A model generated the notes under the pieces. The model saw only the letters and a list, made by a program, of their open reading frames with translations. It had not been told where the DNA came from and made no database searches. Both the position numbers and the translations under genes were made by a program. From JBBRLA01 sp038231615 (lineage in GTDB: Bacteria; Myxococcota_A; Polyangia; Palsa-1104; JAEUJZ01), in contig JBBRLA010000293.1 of assembly GCA_038231615.1 (NCBI GenBank), forward strand, positions 1 through 9,919: a stretch of 9,919 bases of DNA, in the 5' to 3' direction. Position 1 is the first letter of the stretch. Every line of letters starts with the position of its first letter. Shown one piece after another: positions 1 through 7,200 of the stretch.

Positions 1-558
1 GAGGTCACCGGCGAGGTGCGGGCCTTCGGCAAGGTCACCCAGGTGACCGGCAGGGGCTACGTCGAGCATGGCCGCACCAATGCCGATCCGCGGCGCCATA
101 CCGACCGACAACTGCGCCTGCGCTATTATGATGAGGTGGACGGCCAGCCCCTGACCGTGCTGGCCTTCGATCAGCTCACCGCTCCGGCGGATGGGGCGCG
201 GCGCTTCGGCTTCCTGGCGGTGTTTCTCGGCAGCAAACTGATCCACCAGAGCGTCGCCCCGCTCCTTTACCCCGCGGGCCTGCAACCGGATCCCCAGCGC
301 AAGCAGAACCAGGTGCCGACGGAGTTTCACCTCAGCCGCGACCCGGCGGTCAAGATCCGGGCAAGCGTGCAGCGCCTGGTCGAGCGCAGCGACTACCTGG
401 ATCAGGTCTCGGGGTTCATGCGCCTGATCATCGGCCGCTTCGTCCATCCGGTCTCCTATAACTACGACTGCTCCGCCGAGGTGGTGCTGGACCTGCCCGA
501 GATGAAGGGCACCCGCAAAGGCTGGGCGGACTGCGGCCTGAGCCTCATGCGGCCATGA
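1..558 (+). CDS. 3' part of a gene for a protein of unknown function
   Basis: The reading frame is open from the first base of the window and ends at the TGA at 556-558, so the start lies to the left; the GTG at 16 is only the first possible start inside the window. The visible 185 or so residues alternate short hydrophobic and charged stretches typical of beta-rich proteins, with a middle segment (AFDQLTAPADGARRFGFLAV) and a C-terminal part rich in Tyr and Val (HPVSYNYDCSAEVVLDLPEM). There is no membrane segment in the visible part. I do not recognise the family; a lipocalin-like or hydroxyneurosporene-synthase-like fold is a loose guess from the strand pattern only. The strong third-position GC and clean frame support real coding. 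It converges on the minus-strand gene ending at 586, with 27 bp between the two stop codons and a GGCCCGGGCC palindrome (559-568) in the gap. Confidence 0.8.
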   Translation, partial: EVTGEVRAFGKVTQVTGRGYVEHGRTNADPRRHTDRQLRLRYYDEVDGQPLTVLAFDQLTAPADGARRFGFLAVFLGSKLIHQSVAPLLYPAGLQPDPQRKQNQVPTEFHLSRDPAVKIRASVQRLVERSDYLDQVSGFMRLIIGRFVHPVSYNYDCSAEVVLDLPEMKGTRKGWADCGLSLMRP

Positions 559-585
559 GGCCCGGGCCGGTGGGTCAGTTCGCGG

Positions 586-1302
586 TCAGTGCTGGGTCGG
601 GGCGGGGCTTCCTGTGTCGCGGCCGGTGAGGATCTGGTTGATGTCGAAGAGTTCGCTCATCAGGAACTCCAACCGGGCCGACAGGGCGACGCGCTCCTCG
701 GCGGGCAGTTCGTCGCCGTTTTGCAGACGCTGCTTCACCCCCCGCAGCTCCCCCAGCACGGTGCTCAACGCCCGCTTGCAGCGGGCCACGTGCTGCGGCA
801 GCGGCAAGCTTGCCGAGGACACCCGCGTCCGGCCCCTCTCGCTGCCCTCGGGGCGGGCCAGGACCTTGGCGATCACCTCGACGGCCTTGTCCAGCGGCAT
901 GTTGCCGACCCGCTTGTAGGCCGCGCGGATGACCGCGGCCTCATGGCGCTGCCCATGCTTTAGCAACGCCGGGCGCAGCTCCGGCTTCATCCGGGCGATC
1001 GCCGCCAGAGCCTGCACCCCCAGTTGCAGCCCGCTCAGTTCCTCGGGTTTGAAGGTGCTGCCGATGAGCAGATACTTGCTGGCCCACTCCGCGCTGAACC
1101 GCAGCTTTGCTTCCCGCCATGCGTCGAAGGTCTGGAAGTCTTCGCACGCATAGCCCTTTTTTCGCTGGATCCAGCCGATGTGCCGGCCCGCCTTCTGGAT
1201 GCCCACGGCGTTGGCCCCCTGGCGCCGCAGATGGCCCTCGATGGCCAGGCAGGTCTTCTTGTAATGCACCTTCAATTCCGCTTCCGTCAATTTCTTGCTC
1301 AT
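586..1302 (-). CDS. Hypothetical protein with phage/plasmid-type N-terminal module
   Basis: 238-residue soluble protein, starting at the ATG at 1302 because AAGAGGA lies six bases upstream of it (complement of 1309-1315). Earlier in-frame starts (ATG at 1329, TTG at 1380) have no such site. Residues about 33-84 follow the pattern 'ig..ihWIqrkkgy...qtFdawrEaklrfS..waskyl.ig', which resembles the short N-terminal segments of some phage and plasmid proteins (DUF3102-like, a segment combining an 'ability to induce' helix and a winged or HTH-like helix pair). This is my reading by eye, not a database match. Residues about 92-150 are helical, and residues about 168-226 form a Leu-rich, charged helix that could be a coiled coil. 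There is no signal peptide or membrane segment. It is rich in Lys and Arg, consistent with nucleic-acid binding. Its function is unknown. Two small ORFs in the same direction lie upstream and may be co-transcribed. Confidence 0.75.
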   Translation of the reverse strand: MSKKLTEAELKVHYKKTCLAIEGHLRRQGANAVGIQKAGRHIGWIQRKKGYACEDFQTFDAWREAKLRFSAEWASKYLLIGSTFKPEELSGLQLGVQALAAIARMKPELRPALLKHGQRHEAAVIRAAYKRVGNMPLDKAVEVIAKVLARPEGSERGRTRVSSASLPLPQHVARCKRALSTVLGELRGVKQRLQNGDELPAEERVALSARLEFLMSELFDINQILTGRDTGSPAPTQH

Positions 1303-1308
1303 GCCACG

Positions 1309-1315
1309 TCCTCTT
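1309..1315 (-). promoter_or_regulatory. Ribosome binding site deciding the start at 1302
   Basis: Reads AAGAGGA on the minus strand, six bases before the ATG at 1302. It is the only good Shine-Dalgarno match among the three possible starts of this gene and so sets the protein at 238 residues rather than 264. Confidence 0.6.
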
Positions 1316-1411
1316 GCAATTTTTGCCATCGTCGCGTTTTTTCGGCTGATGCGACTTTGCGTCCTTTCTATAAGTAGCAAACCGCGTGCCGACCCTGGAC
1401 GATGATCGGAG

Positions 1412-1606
1412 TCAAATGATTTCGCAGACTTGCGTGACCTGGTCCCTGCCCAGCAAGGGGCGATTGTGCGCTCTTTGCCACTTCCTTCGGCAGCGCGTGC
1501 AGAACCCGCACAGCCCGATTTTCGTCACCGGCAGGTGACCGGGTCGGCAGATGCAAGAGGCACCCTCCGCGGAGCGAGTGCTATCAGGGCAGCCGGGGAG
1601 CGCCAT
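1412..1606 (-). CDS. Possible small cysteine-rich protein (zinc-ribbon-like)
   Basis: 64-residue ORF that would start at the ATG at 1606. It carries seven cysteines: C6, a CIC pair at 18-20, a CGFCTRC cluster at 33-39, and C61. The CxC plus CxxCxxC arrangement, followed by a basic stretch (RRKWQRAHNR), would suit a metal-binding or nucleic-acid-binding miniprotein. It overlaps the 3' end of the minus-strand ORF 1584-1871 by 23 bp, which would fit translational coupling, and ends 109 bp before the start at 1302. Against it: no clear ribosome binding site, an unusual cysteine spacing, and competing frames of similar length in the same stretch. Family not recognised; it could be a chance ORF. 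Confidence 0.3.
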   Translation of the reverse strand: MALPGCPDSTRSAEGASCICRPGHLPVTKIGLCGFCTRCRRKWQRAHNRPLLGRDQVTQVCEII

Positions 1607-1871
1607 GGGCGGTGAGCCGGGCGCCATGGACGGCAAGCCGGGGGGCCACGCCGCCAAGAGCAGGCTCGGCTATGGCGATCCGCTGGGCTTCGCTCCGGCT
1701 GCCGTAGAGGGCCACACCGTGGATGATGAGGTTCGCCTTCAGGCGCTCGCACCGGGCGGTGTGCTCGTCCAGGATCACCAGCTCATCGACGAAGGTGTCC
1801 GCGGAGCGCCTGGTGCCGAGCGGCCCACATCGAACCACGATGTACACGCGATCGCCTTTCTTGTGGGTCAT
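1584..1871 (-). CDS. Small hypothetical protein
   Basis: 95-residue ORF from the ATG at 1871. The first two thirds look like a real soluble domain: a basic start (MTHKKGDRVYIVVRCGPLG), then RRSADTFVDELVILDEHTARCERLKANLIIHGVALYGSRSEA without the low-complexity look of a shadow frame (quoted here as two adjoining parts, the second cut: RRSADTFVDELVILD, then HTARCERLKANLII, then HGVALYGSRSEA). The last 20 or so residues come from a 21-bp tandem repeat (RLAVHGA RLTAHGA), so the C-terminus may be a recent extension. The plus-strand frame over the same bases has the typical antisense look and is rejected. No strong ribosome binding site. Function unknown. It is divergent from the peroxidase gene, with 126 bp between the starts, and points toward the genes at 1412-1606 and 586-1302. 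Confidence 0.45.
   Translation of the reverse strand: MTHKKGDRVYIVVRCGPLGTRRSADTFVDELVILDEHTARCERLKANLIIHGVALYGSRSEAQRIAIAEPALGGVAPRLAVHGARLTAHGAPRLP
1600..1642. repeat. 21-bp tandem repeat, two copies plus a partial third
   Basis: GCGCCATGG-n-CGG-nn-AGCCGGG occurs at 1600-1621 and 1621-1642, differing at three positions; a degenerate AGCCGGGG unit precedes it. The period of 21 keeps frame and encodes RLAVHGA / RLTAHGA at the C-terminus of the small minus-strand ORF. Confidence 0.7.
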
Positions 1872-1917
1872 GCCAAGTAAGTGCCGCCAGCCTGGCGATC
1901 CTTCGGTCGGGCCACTG

Positions 1918-1955
1918 ATGAAGAAAAGAGGTAAGCTTCTTCATGCACGGCGTGC
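1918..1955. promoter_or_regulatory. Adjacent inverted repeats between divergent genes
   Basis: A perfect 8-bp inverted repeat, ATGAAGAA (1918-1925) and TTCTTCAT (1937-1944), with an 11-base spacer, is directly followed by a second dyad, GCACG-G-CGTGC (1945-1955). They lie in the 126-bp gap between the start of the glutathione peroxidase gene and the start of the small minus-strand ORF, the place expected for an operator acting on one or both. No convincing -35/-10 pair can be assigned, so the role is inferred from position and symmetry. Confidence 0.4.
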
Positions 1956-1985
1956 CTAACCCATTCGTTCAGAATCTAGCCAAGC

Positions 1986-1990
1986 AGGAG
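1986..1990 (+). promoter_or_regulatory. Ribosome binding site of the glutathione peroxidase gene
   Basis: AGGAG seven bases before the ATG at 1998. It confirms that start and rules against the out-of-frame ORF that begins at 1943. Confidence 0.7.
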
Positions 1991-1997
1991 CGGAACC

Positions 1998-2480
1998 ATG
2001 GCCACCTTCTACGATCACAGCGCCAAGACCATCGCCGGTCACGAGATCAGCCTCAAGGACTACGCCGGCAAGGTGGTGCTGGTGGTGAACACCGCGAGCA
2101 AGTGCGGCTTCACCCCCCAGTACGAGGGTTTAGAGAAGTTGTACAAGCAATACCGCGATCAGGGGCTGGTCATCCTGGGCTTCCCCTGTAACCAGTTTGG
2201 CGCCCAGGAGCCGGGCAGCGAGGCGGAGATCGCCAAGTTCTGCTCGCTCTCCTACGGGGTCAGTTTTCCCATGTTCGCCAGGGTTGAGGTCAACGGCGAC
2301 GGTGCCCACCCGCTCTACCAGTACCTGAAGGCACAGCAGCCGGGGCTTCTGGGCATCAAGAGCATCAAGTGGAATTTCACGAAATTCCTGGTCGACAAGA
2401 ACGGCAAGGTGGTCGAACGCTTCGCGCCACAGACCAAGCCGGAAGCCCTAGCCAACGCAGTCGAATCTCTTCTCAGCTAA
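1998..2480 (+). CDS. gpx: Glutathione peroxidase family protein (thioredoxin-type, cysteine form)
   Basis: 160-residue cytoplasmic protein of the usual length for bacterial members of the family (compare E. coli BtuE). It reduces hydrogen and lipid hydroperoxides. The catalytic tetrad is complete: C36 in NTASKCGFTPQY, Q70 in NQFGAQEPG, and W125-N126 in WNFTKFLVD. The active site is cysteine, not selenocysteine. C64 lies in the conserved FPCNQFG, and C82 in EIAKFCSLSYGVSFPMF sits where the resolving cysteine is found in non-animal members, so thioredoxin rather than glutathione is the likely reductant in spite of the family name. There is no signal peptide. It has a good ribosome binding site and no partner genes beside it; the gene stands alone between accessory DNA, and may be controlled by the dyads at 1918-1955. 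Family assignment is firm; substrate preference is inferred. Confidence 0.97.
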   Translation: MATFYDHSAKTIAGHEISLKDYAGKVVLVVNTASKCGFTPQYEGLEKLYKQYRDQGLVILGFPCNQFGAQEPGSEAEIAKFCSLSYGVSFPMFARVEVNGDGAHPLYQYLKAQQPGLLGIKSIKWNFTKFLVDKNGKVVERFAPQTKPEALANAVESLLS

Positions 2481-2549
2481 ACAGAAGCACCTGGCCGGGC
2501 AGCTTTTGGCGTACCTCTCCCCCACGGCTTAGCATGCGCTCAGCCGCGG

Positions 2550-2598
2550 GTGGGCCCACGACGACTCGCGAATGCGAGTCGGTGGGGAGTGCCCCCAC
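2550..2598. promoter_or_regulatory. Two mutually exclusive hairpins
   Basis: Hairpin A pairs CCCAC (2555-2559) plus CGACTCGC (2562-2569) with GCGAGTCG (2574-2581) plus GTGGG (2582-2586): 13 base pairs, a GA bulge and a GAAT loop. Hairpin B pairs GTGGGG (2582-2587) with CCCCAC (2593-2598) and so takes the base of A. GTGGGCCCAC (2550-2559) is itself palindromic and offers a third partner. This is 70 bp after the peroxidase stop. There is no T-tract, so an ordinary terminator is not supported. Confidence 0.45.
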
Positions 2599-2626
2599 GC
2601 TTCCTCGGTCACGTACAGTTTTGAGA

Positions 2627-2792
2627 TTCGGCTGGATTATCAGAACACCGATGAGACAATGTAATTCGACCGACGAGATGAACAAGTTCAAACTGGCTCT
2701 CGTCTATAGCACAAACCATGGCGGCCAGGCTACCGTCTGACGTCATTTCAGACTTTCATCTCAAGTGGTCGAATTCAACTGCCTCAGCCGAA
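2627..2792. repeat. Nested imperfect palindrome (25 paired bases in three arms)
   Basis: Three successive inverted repeats share one axis: TTCGGCTG (2627-2634) with CAGCCGAA (2785-2792); AATTCGACC (2663-2671) with GGTCGAATT (2767-2775); GAGATGAA (2675-2682) with TTCATCTC (2755-2762). Inside, GTCTGA (2735-2740) pairs with TCAGAC (2748-2753) and CTGGC (2693-2697) with GCCAG (2724-2728). The shape suits either a short non-coding mobile element or a multi-branched RNA. Confidence 0.55.
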
Positions 2793-2988
2793 GGTCTAGA
2801 CAGTACCGTCCGCAGCCGCGCCTCATTGTTCGGCTGGCCACAAGACATCGCCTTTCCTCTTGGGCACTTTCACCCGCCGCGGAAGAGGCCAGCATTGCCA
2901 GGCATTGAAAGACCGCTACTCCGTCCTCTTCCTCCTCAGCCTTATCTCCTGCTTTGCCCCGGGCGGGGCTCTCCATTACCATCTGCCC

Positions 2989-3674
2989 GTGCTCAAGTCA
3001 TTCTTCCTGCGGGCTCTGCTCGTTCTCGGCATCGCCGCCAACGTGGCCTTCCTTCTTATCAACTTGCACCCCGAGCGTCCTCATCTGGCTATGCGCAAGC
3101 ATCTCAAGGTGCTCCTGCGAGCGGACCCCCCGCGGGCCACCTGGATCAAGGAGAATCAGCTCGACGTGTTCGCCGCTCGGCACGACGTGAGCATCGAGGT
3201 CGTCACCGCGGCCAGCTTCGAGGAGGTCATCAGCGCCTTGAAAAAGGAACGAGACCACCCTAGCGGTCTGGCGCTGGCCTCGGCCAGCGATGTGATCACC
3301 GACGAGTTGCAGAAGGCTGGCGCGATTCGTCCGTTTCACGAGTTCGTCCCCACAGACATTCTGGCCAGCACGCTTGAAGAGTACCTGCCGGAGGCTGGGC
3401 GACCCTGCCCAGCGGCGCGTCGCTCGAACTCAAGGATGGTGCACCGATGCGCCCGGGCAAAAGCTTCTCGCTGGAGGTTGTCCAGCTCTGGGCCATCCCG
3501 GTCCACTCACCTTGTCCCTTGCTCGCCTTCGAACTGGCACGCACGCTCACCAGCCGCGGGAACCAGCAGCGGGAGACAGAGGCGCAAGGGCTCTTGCCAA
3601 TCCGCAAGGACCTGCGCGCTGAGTACCCAGTCCTGTTCCGCTTGGAGTGGATGCAGCGCAGCCCAGTGGGATGA
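2989..3674 (+). pseudogene. Decayed gene of a membrane-anchored extracellular solute-binding protein
   Basis: From a possible GTG at 2989 the frame gives an N-terminal hydrophobic segment (FFLRALLVLGIAANVAFLLI), then a segment like the first lobe of an ABC-type periplasmic binding protein (IEVVTAASFEEVISALKKE, then LALASASDVITDELQKAGAI, ending LEEYLPEA near 3393). From there the sense shifts to another frame, starting GWATLPSGASLELKDGAP and continuing through FSLEVVQLWAIPVHSPCP, FELARTLTSRGNQQRETEAQ and GLLPIRKDL, which is the usual C-terminal region of such proteins, to the TGA at 3672-3674. Family 1 binding proteins are about 350-450 residues; only about 230 remain, so roughly 150-200 residues are missing between the parts and the 3' end is cut. 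The frame change at the join means no functional product. The transported substrate cannot be told, and no permease or ATPase genes are nearby. There is no good ribosome binding site at 2989. Confidence 0.7.
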
Positions 3675-3707
3675 CTACGCCGATTCATCCCCTTTGTGGG
3701 ATGACTA
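3666..3707. repeat. Direct repeat GTGGGATGACTA, two copies, 30-nt period
   Basis: GTGGGATGACTA occurs at 3666-3677 and 3696-3707; both are followed by a C-rich, CCGAT-containing segment. The first copy also pairs with TCATCCC at 3685-3691 (GGGATGA at 3668-3674), giving a 7-bp stem. The pair starts just where the solute-binding protein homology ends, as expected for the internally repeated terminus of an insertion sequence, but no transposase or opposite end is visible. Confidence 0.55.
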
Positions 3708-3983
3708 ACCGATCCGCCGGCTCCTTCCTGAGCGAACTTGGCCATGGGGTGATGGGGACCAGAACAAGGGGGGCCCCCTGATGCGAGTCGGCGGCGATTC
3801 GGGGCGGTGTGCCCGAATGGGGTGTTGCAGGCAGTTTTTTGTAGTTCTTCTTCCGGAATTACGCAGATGCGATCAGGTCGTGCGGGCTGCGGTGGCGATC
3901 GCCATGCGGGCTGCGTTGGCGATCGCCGCGTTCCCGGCCTGGCCCTCGGGCCTCGAAACCAGCCCTTGATTCACCTACACTCC
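3675..3983. other. Stretch without a gene between two gene remnants
   Basis: No convincing coding sequence. It holds the direct repeat copies at 3666-3707, a GGGGGCCCCC palindrome (3769-3778) and the tandem repeat at 3881-3928. The ORF starting at 3781 is mostly that repeat translated (RAAVAIAM RAALAIAA) and is not taken as a gene. Confidence 0.5.
3881..3928. repeat. 24-bp tandem duplication carrying GGCGATCGCC
   Basis: Units at 3881-3904 and 3905-3928 (TGCGGGCTGCGGTGGCGATC-GCC and the same with T for the G at unit position 12) differ at one internal base and the last base. Each ends in TGGCGATCGCC, a 10-bp palindrome. Confidence 0.8.
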
Positions 3984-4211
3984 ATGCTTTTCGCCAACCG
4001 CTACGATCTCGACTACTTCCCCGCGCCGGGCTACGCCCGCCTTGACGAGGATACCCCCCACCTGACCGGCTTGCGGGGCCTGTCCCTGTCGGCGCCCGTG
4101 CTCCGGCAGGTGCTGTGGGACAACGCCGTCCGGCTCTACGGCCTGGACGACGCCGGCTCCGAGCAGGACCGACGGAAAGCTGGCTCGGCCGTGGAAGGCG
4201 ACTTACATTGA
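3984..4211 (+). pseudogene. C-terminal remnant of an amidohydrolase-like metal-dependent hydrolase
   Basis: 75 codons from ATG 3984 to the TGA at 4209-4211. The segment LDEDTPHLTGLRGLSLSAP followed by VLRQVLWDNAVRLYGLDD matches, by eye, the end of amidohydrolase_2-type (ACMSD-like) enzymes, where a metal-binding 'D-x-P-H' is followed by a helix ending 'iL.dNAvrLYgl'. The barrel domain with the other metal ligands is absent, so this cannot be an active enzyme. The frame continues upstream to 3807 but that part is unrelated sequence, including the 24-bp repeat. The tail after LYGLDD (charged, not conserved-looking) may be outside the old gene. It ends 16 bp before the AsmA-like gene, so the remnant may contribute read-through transcription. 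The family call rests on a short match. Confidence 0.5.
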
Positions 4212-4218
4212 ACGGTGC

Positions 4219-4222
4219 AAGG
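4219..4222 (+). promoter_or_regulatory. Ribosome binding site of the AsmA-like gene
   Basis: AAGG five bases before the ATG at 4228, the start that also puts the membrane segment close to the N-terminus, as expected for AsmA-like proteins. Confidence 0.5.
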
Positions 4223-4227
4223 CTGCG

Positions 4228-7200
4228 ATGACATCCACTGGCCGCAGAGCGATCCGGACGTTGGCCATCGCGCTGGCCGTCGTTTTGGGGCTGGTCGCGG
4301 CCGGGGGGTTGACCCTGGCCTGGCTCAACCGCGGCGACCAGATCCGGCGCCGCCTGCTGGTCTACAAGCCCCGCCTGGAAAAGCAGCTCGGGCGCCCGGT
4401 CTCCTTCGGATCGGTGCGCCTGCACCTGTGGCCCCATCCGGGCTTCGAGATCCGCGACATCTCCATCACCGGCGGCCCCACCGAAGAGCCGCTCTTGCAG
4501 GTGCCCTACCTGGAGGGCGACTTCGCCTTTTTGCCTCTGCTCAAGAGCCGCGGCACAGAGGTCATCATCACCGACGTGCGGACCCAGGGCCTGGTAGTGA
4601 CCGTGGTCCGTCTCCCGGACGGTCGCCTGTCCTGCCAGGACGTCCTCGACCGCCTCCAGCCGCGCATGCCCCAGACCCCCCTTCGGCCCAAACAAGAGGC
4701 CCGCCTGGAGCCGGTGCTCTTGTCCTACGCCGAGATGCTCGGCAGCGCCCTGCGTTTCCGCGATCTGGGCACCGGGCCCGGCCCCGATCGCTCGGTGGCT
4801 ATCGAGCAGCTCGACCTGCGCCTGTGGGACGTCGGGCTGGGCCGCCTCATCGCCCTCAGCCTGGACGCCGCCGTCACCGCCCCCGGTCGCAACCTGCACC
4901 TAGAGGGCACCGTCGGGCCGGTCCCGGGGGACCTGGACTTCACCGACCCCCTGGACCTGGTCCAGCGGGTGAAGTTGCGCATTTCGGACCTCCAGGTGCA
5001 GTCCCTGGCCGCCTGGTTCCTGAAGGGCTCGCCGTGGCTGGTGCCGCAAAAGGCCGTGGTCGCCGCCGACCTGTACTTCGAGAGGCCGTCGGACACCCAG
5101 CGCCTGCGCCTGGTCGGGTCGGTGGGGATCAAGGGGCTGGTCCTGCAACGGGCCGGGCACCTGGGACAGCCCGCCGACATCCTCCTGCGCTCCGACCTGG
5201 AAGCCACCGAGGACGCCGCCTCCGTGCTGGTGCGTGAGCTGGACCTGTCGGTCAACGACATGGCCATCCACGGCACCGCCGACCTGCGCGACCTGTGGAC
5301 CCGTCCCAACGTCCCCGAGCTGGACCTGTCGTCCCGGGGGATCGAACTGGAGAAGGTGGTCGCCCTCCTGCCCCCCGGCCTGCTCCCCGACATCGTCCTC
5401 CACGGCCCGGTGTCCCTGTCCGCCGCCCGGAGCGTCAGTGCGGCCCAGCCCCTTCTGTCCCTGAGAGTGGACCTGAGCGCCGCCACCCTCCTGTTGCCGC
5501 AACTGCACAAGCCGGCCGGGATGCCCGCCGTCGCCGAGTTCCGCGGGCTGCCCAAAAAGGACGGCATCCACGTCGAGCGCCTGGGCCTCGTCCTGGGCCC
5601 CCTGTCGCTGTGGATGAAGGGGATCATAAAATCCCCCCATGATCTGGAGCTGTCCCTGGACAGCGGCTGGGTCGAGCTGGACCGGCTCCTGCGCCTGTCG
5701 CCGACCGTCGCCGAGGCCGTTCGCCGCCGCCGGAGCGCCGTGCGGGGCGACGCCGAGGTCTCCGGCAGCGTGAAGCGTCACGGGAACACCGTCACCGCCA
5801 GCGCCCACCTACGCATCCGGGATGCCCGCGCCCGCGTCCCCGGCCTCACCCTCACCGGCGCCACCGAGGTGCGCGCCTCGGGCCGCTTCTCTCCCAACGC
5901 CGACTCCATCGAGGCGGACGTGGACCTGAGCAGCGCCGGCCTACTGGTCCCCCGGGTCATCGACAAGCCCGCCTCCGCCCCGATGCGCCTGAGGCTGTCC
6001 GCGGAGCGTTTGGGGCAGAACATCACCCTGAAGGAGGCCCACCTGGACCTGCCCGGCGCCTCGGTGGAGGCGCGCGGTCACGGCGACCTGGGGCGGCGGT
6101 TCCTGGATGTGCGGGTGCCCCGCTTCCGCGCCGACCTGACCCGCATCGCGCGCTTCTTCCCCGCCCTGCGCGACCGGGCCATCCCCGAGGGGGAGCTGGA
6201 GACGGCCCTGCGCCTGGACGGCGACCCCAATTCCCTGCGCACCGTGCGCCTGCGCATCGACGACCTGACCTTCGTCGGGGCCGGCGGCACCCTGAGCGGC
6301 TCTGCCGAGGTGGTCGGCCTGGACCGTCCCGAGCGGGTCGCCTTCGACTTCACCGGCGCCGGCCTGGATCTGGTCGAACTCCTCGGCTGGACCCGCGGCC
6401 TGAAGAAGCCCCGGGGCGAGGCGGTCATCGACGAGCTGCAGACCCTGTCCCTCGACGGCAAGATGCGCCTCGACCGGGTCCGCATCGGTAAGGTGGCCAT
6501 TCCCCACGTGGTCCTGGCCGTGACCCTGGATCGGGGCAAGGGGGAGGTCAAGACCCTCCAGGGGACCGCCTTCGGTGGGACCTGGACCGGGGACGGCTCG
6601 ACCGTGGATCTGAGCCAATCGCCGCCGCCCCTGGTCTTGCAGGCCAAGATCGACGAGGTCGATCTGCGGCAGTTCCTGGCCCTGTGGGGCCCCAAGGTCG
6701 AGCACAAGGCCGACGGCCGGGTCAGCATCGAGGGGCGCCTGAGCAGCAGCGGCCTGTCCTGGTCCCACATCTGGCCCCTGATCCACGGCCCGGCCGGTTT
6801 TACCCTGACCGGGGGCCTGGTCCGCGACGTGGACATCCGGGCAAAAGTGGTCAACCGGACCATCGGCGGCATGATGAAGAACCACGAGATCGCCATGCAC
6901 CGGGACGAGGTCGCCTTGCAGGCCGCCGTCGGGCGCGTGCAGGTCGGCGGGCAGCGCATTCGCCTTGTCCAGCCCCTGCGCGCCTCCAACAGCGAGATGA
7001 TCATGCACGTGACCGGCGACATCGGGTTTACCGGATCGTTGCACCTGGCGGGCAAGATGGAGATCCTGCCGGAAGGCTTCGCCATCGCCACCAAGGGCAA
7101 GATCCGCCCCGGCGGCGCCGTCCCCGTGGCCCTGCATATCGAGGGCGATGGCAAGCTGCCCCTGGTCACCCTGGACCGCCTGGACGACACCGTGTCCGAG

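Larger units (their letters stand above)
2481..2988. other. Non-coding stretch with hairpins and a nested palindrome
   Basis: No frame here looks like a real gene; the short ORFs on both strands lack ribosome binding sites and known motifs. What it does hold are the alternative hairpins at 2550-2598 and the nested palindrome at 2627-2792. The bases from about 2600 to 2790 are visibly more AT-rich than the flanks. No clear T-tract terminator follows the peroxidase gene. Confidence 0.6.

Noticed and set aside
1524..1539. GTCACC-GGCA-GGTGAC dyad as an operator
   Set aside because: Perfect 6-bp dyad, but it falls inside the possible cysteine-rich ORF and is not near a start; likely chance in GC-rich DNA.
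1943..2191. 82-residue plus-strand ORF overlapping the peroxidase start
   Set aside because: Out of frame with the peroxidase, which has the ribosome binding site and the conserved motifs.
2555..2625. Group II intron domain V or a retron RNA
   Set aside because: The bases around GTACAGTTTTGAG recall the 3' half of a domain V, but no matching 5' half, catalytic triad or bulge is present, and no reverse transcriptase gene is nearby.
3666..3707. CRISPR array
   Set aside because: Only two 12-bp repeats with 30-nt period, no spacers of regular length and no cas genes.
3859..4899. 346-residue minus-strand ORF
   Set aside because: Antisense shadow of the AsmA-like gene and of the amidohydrolase tail, with low-complexity composition.
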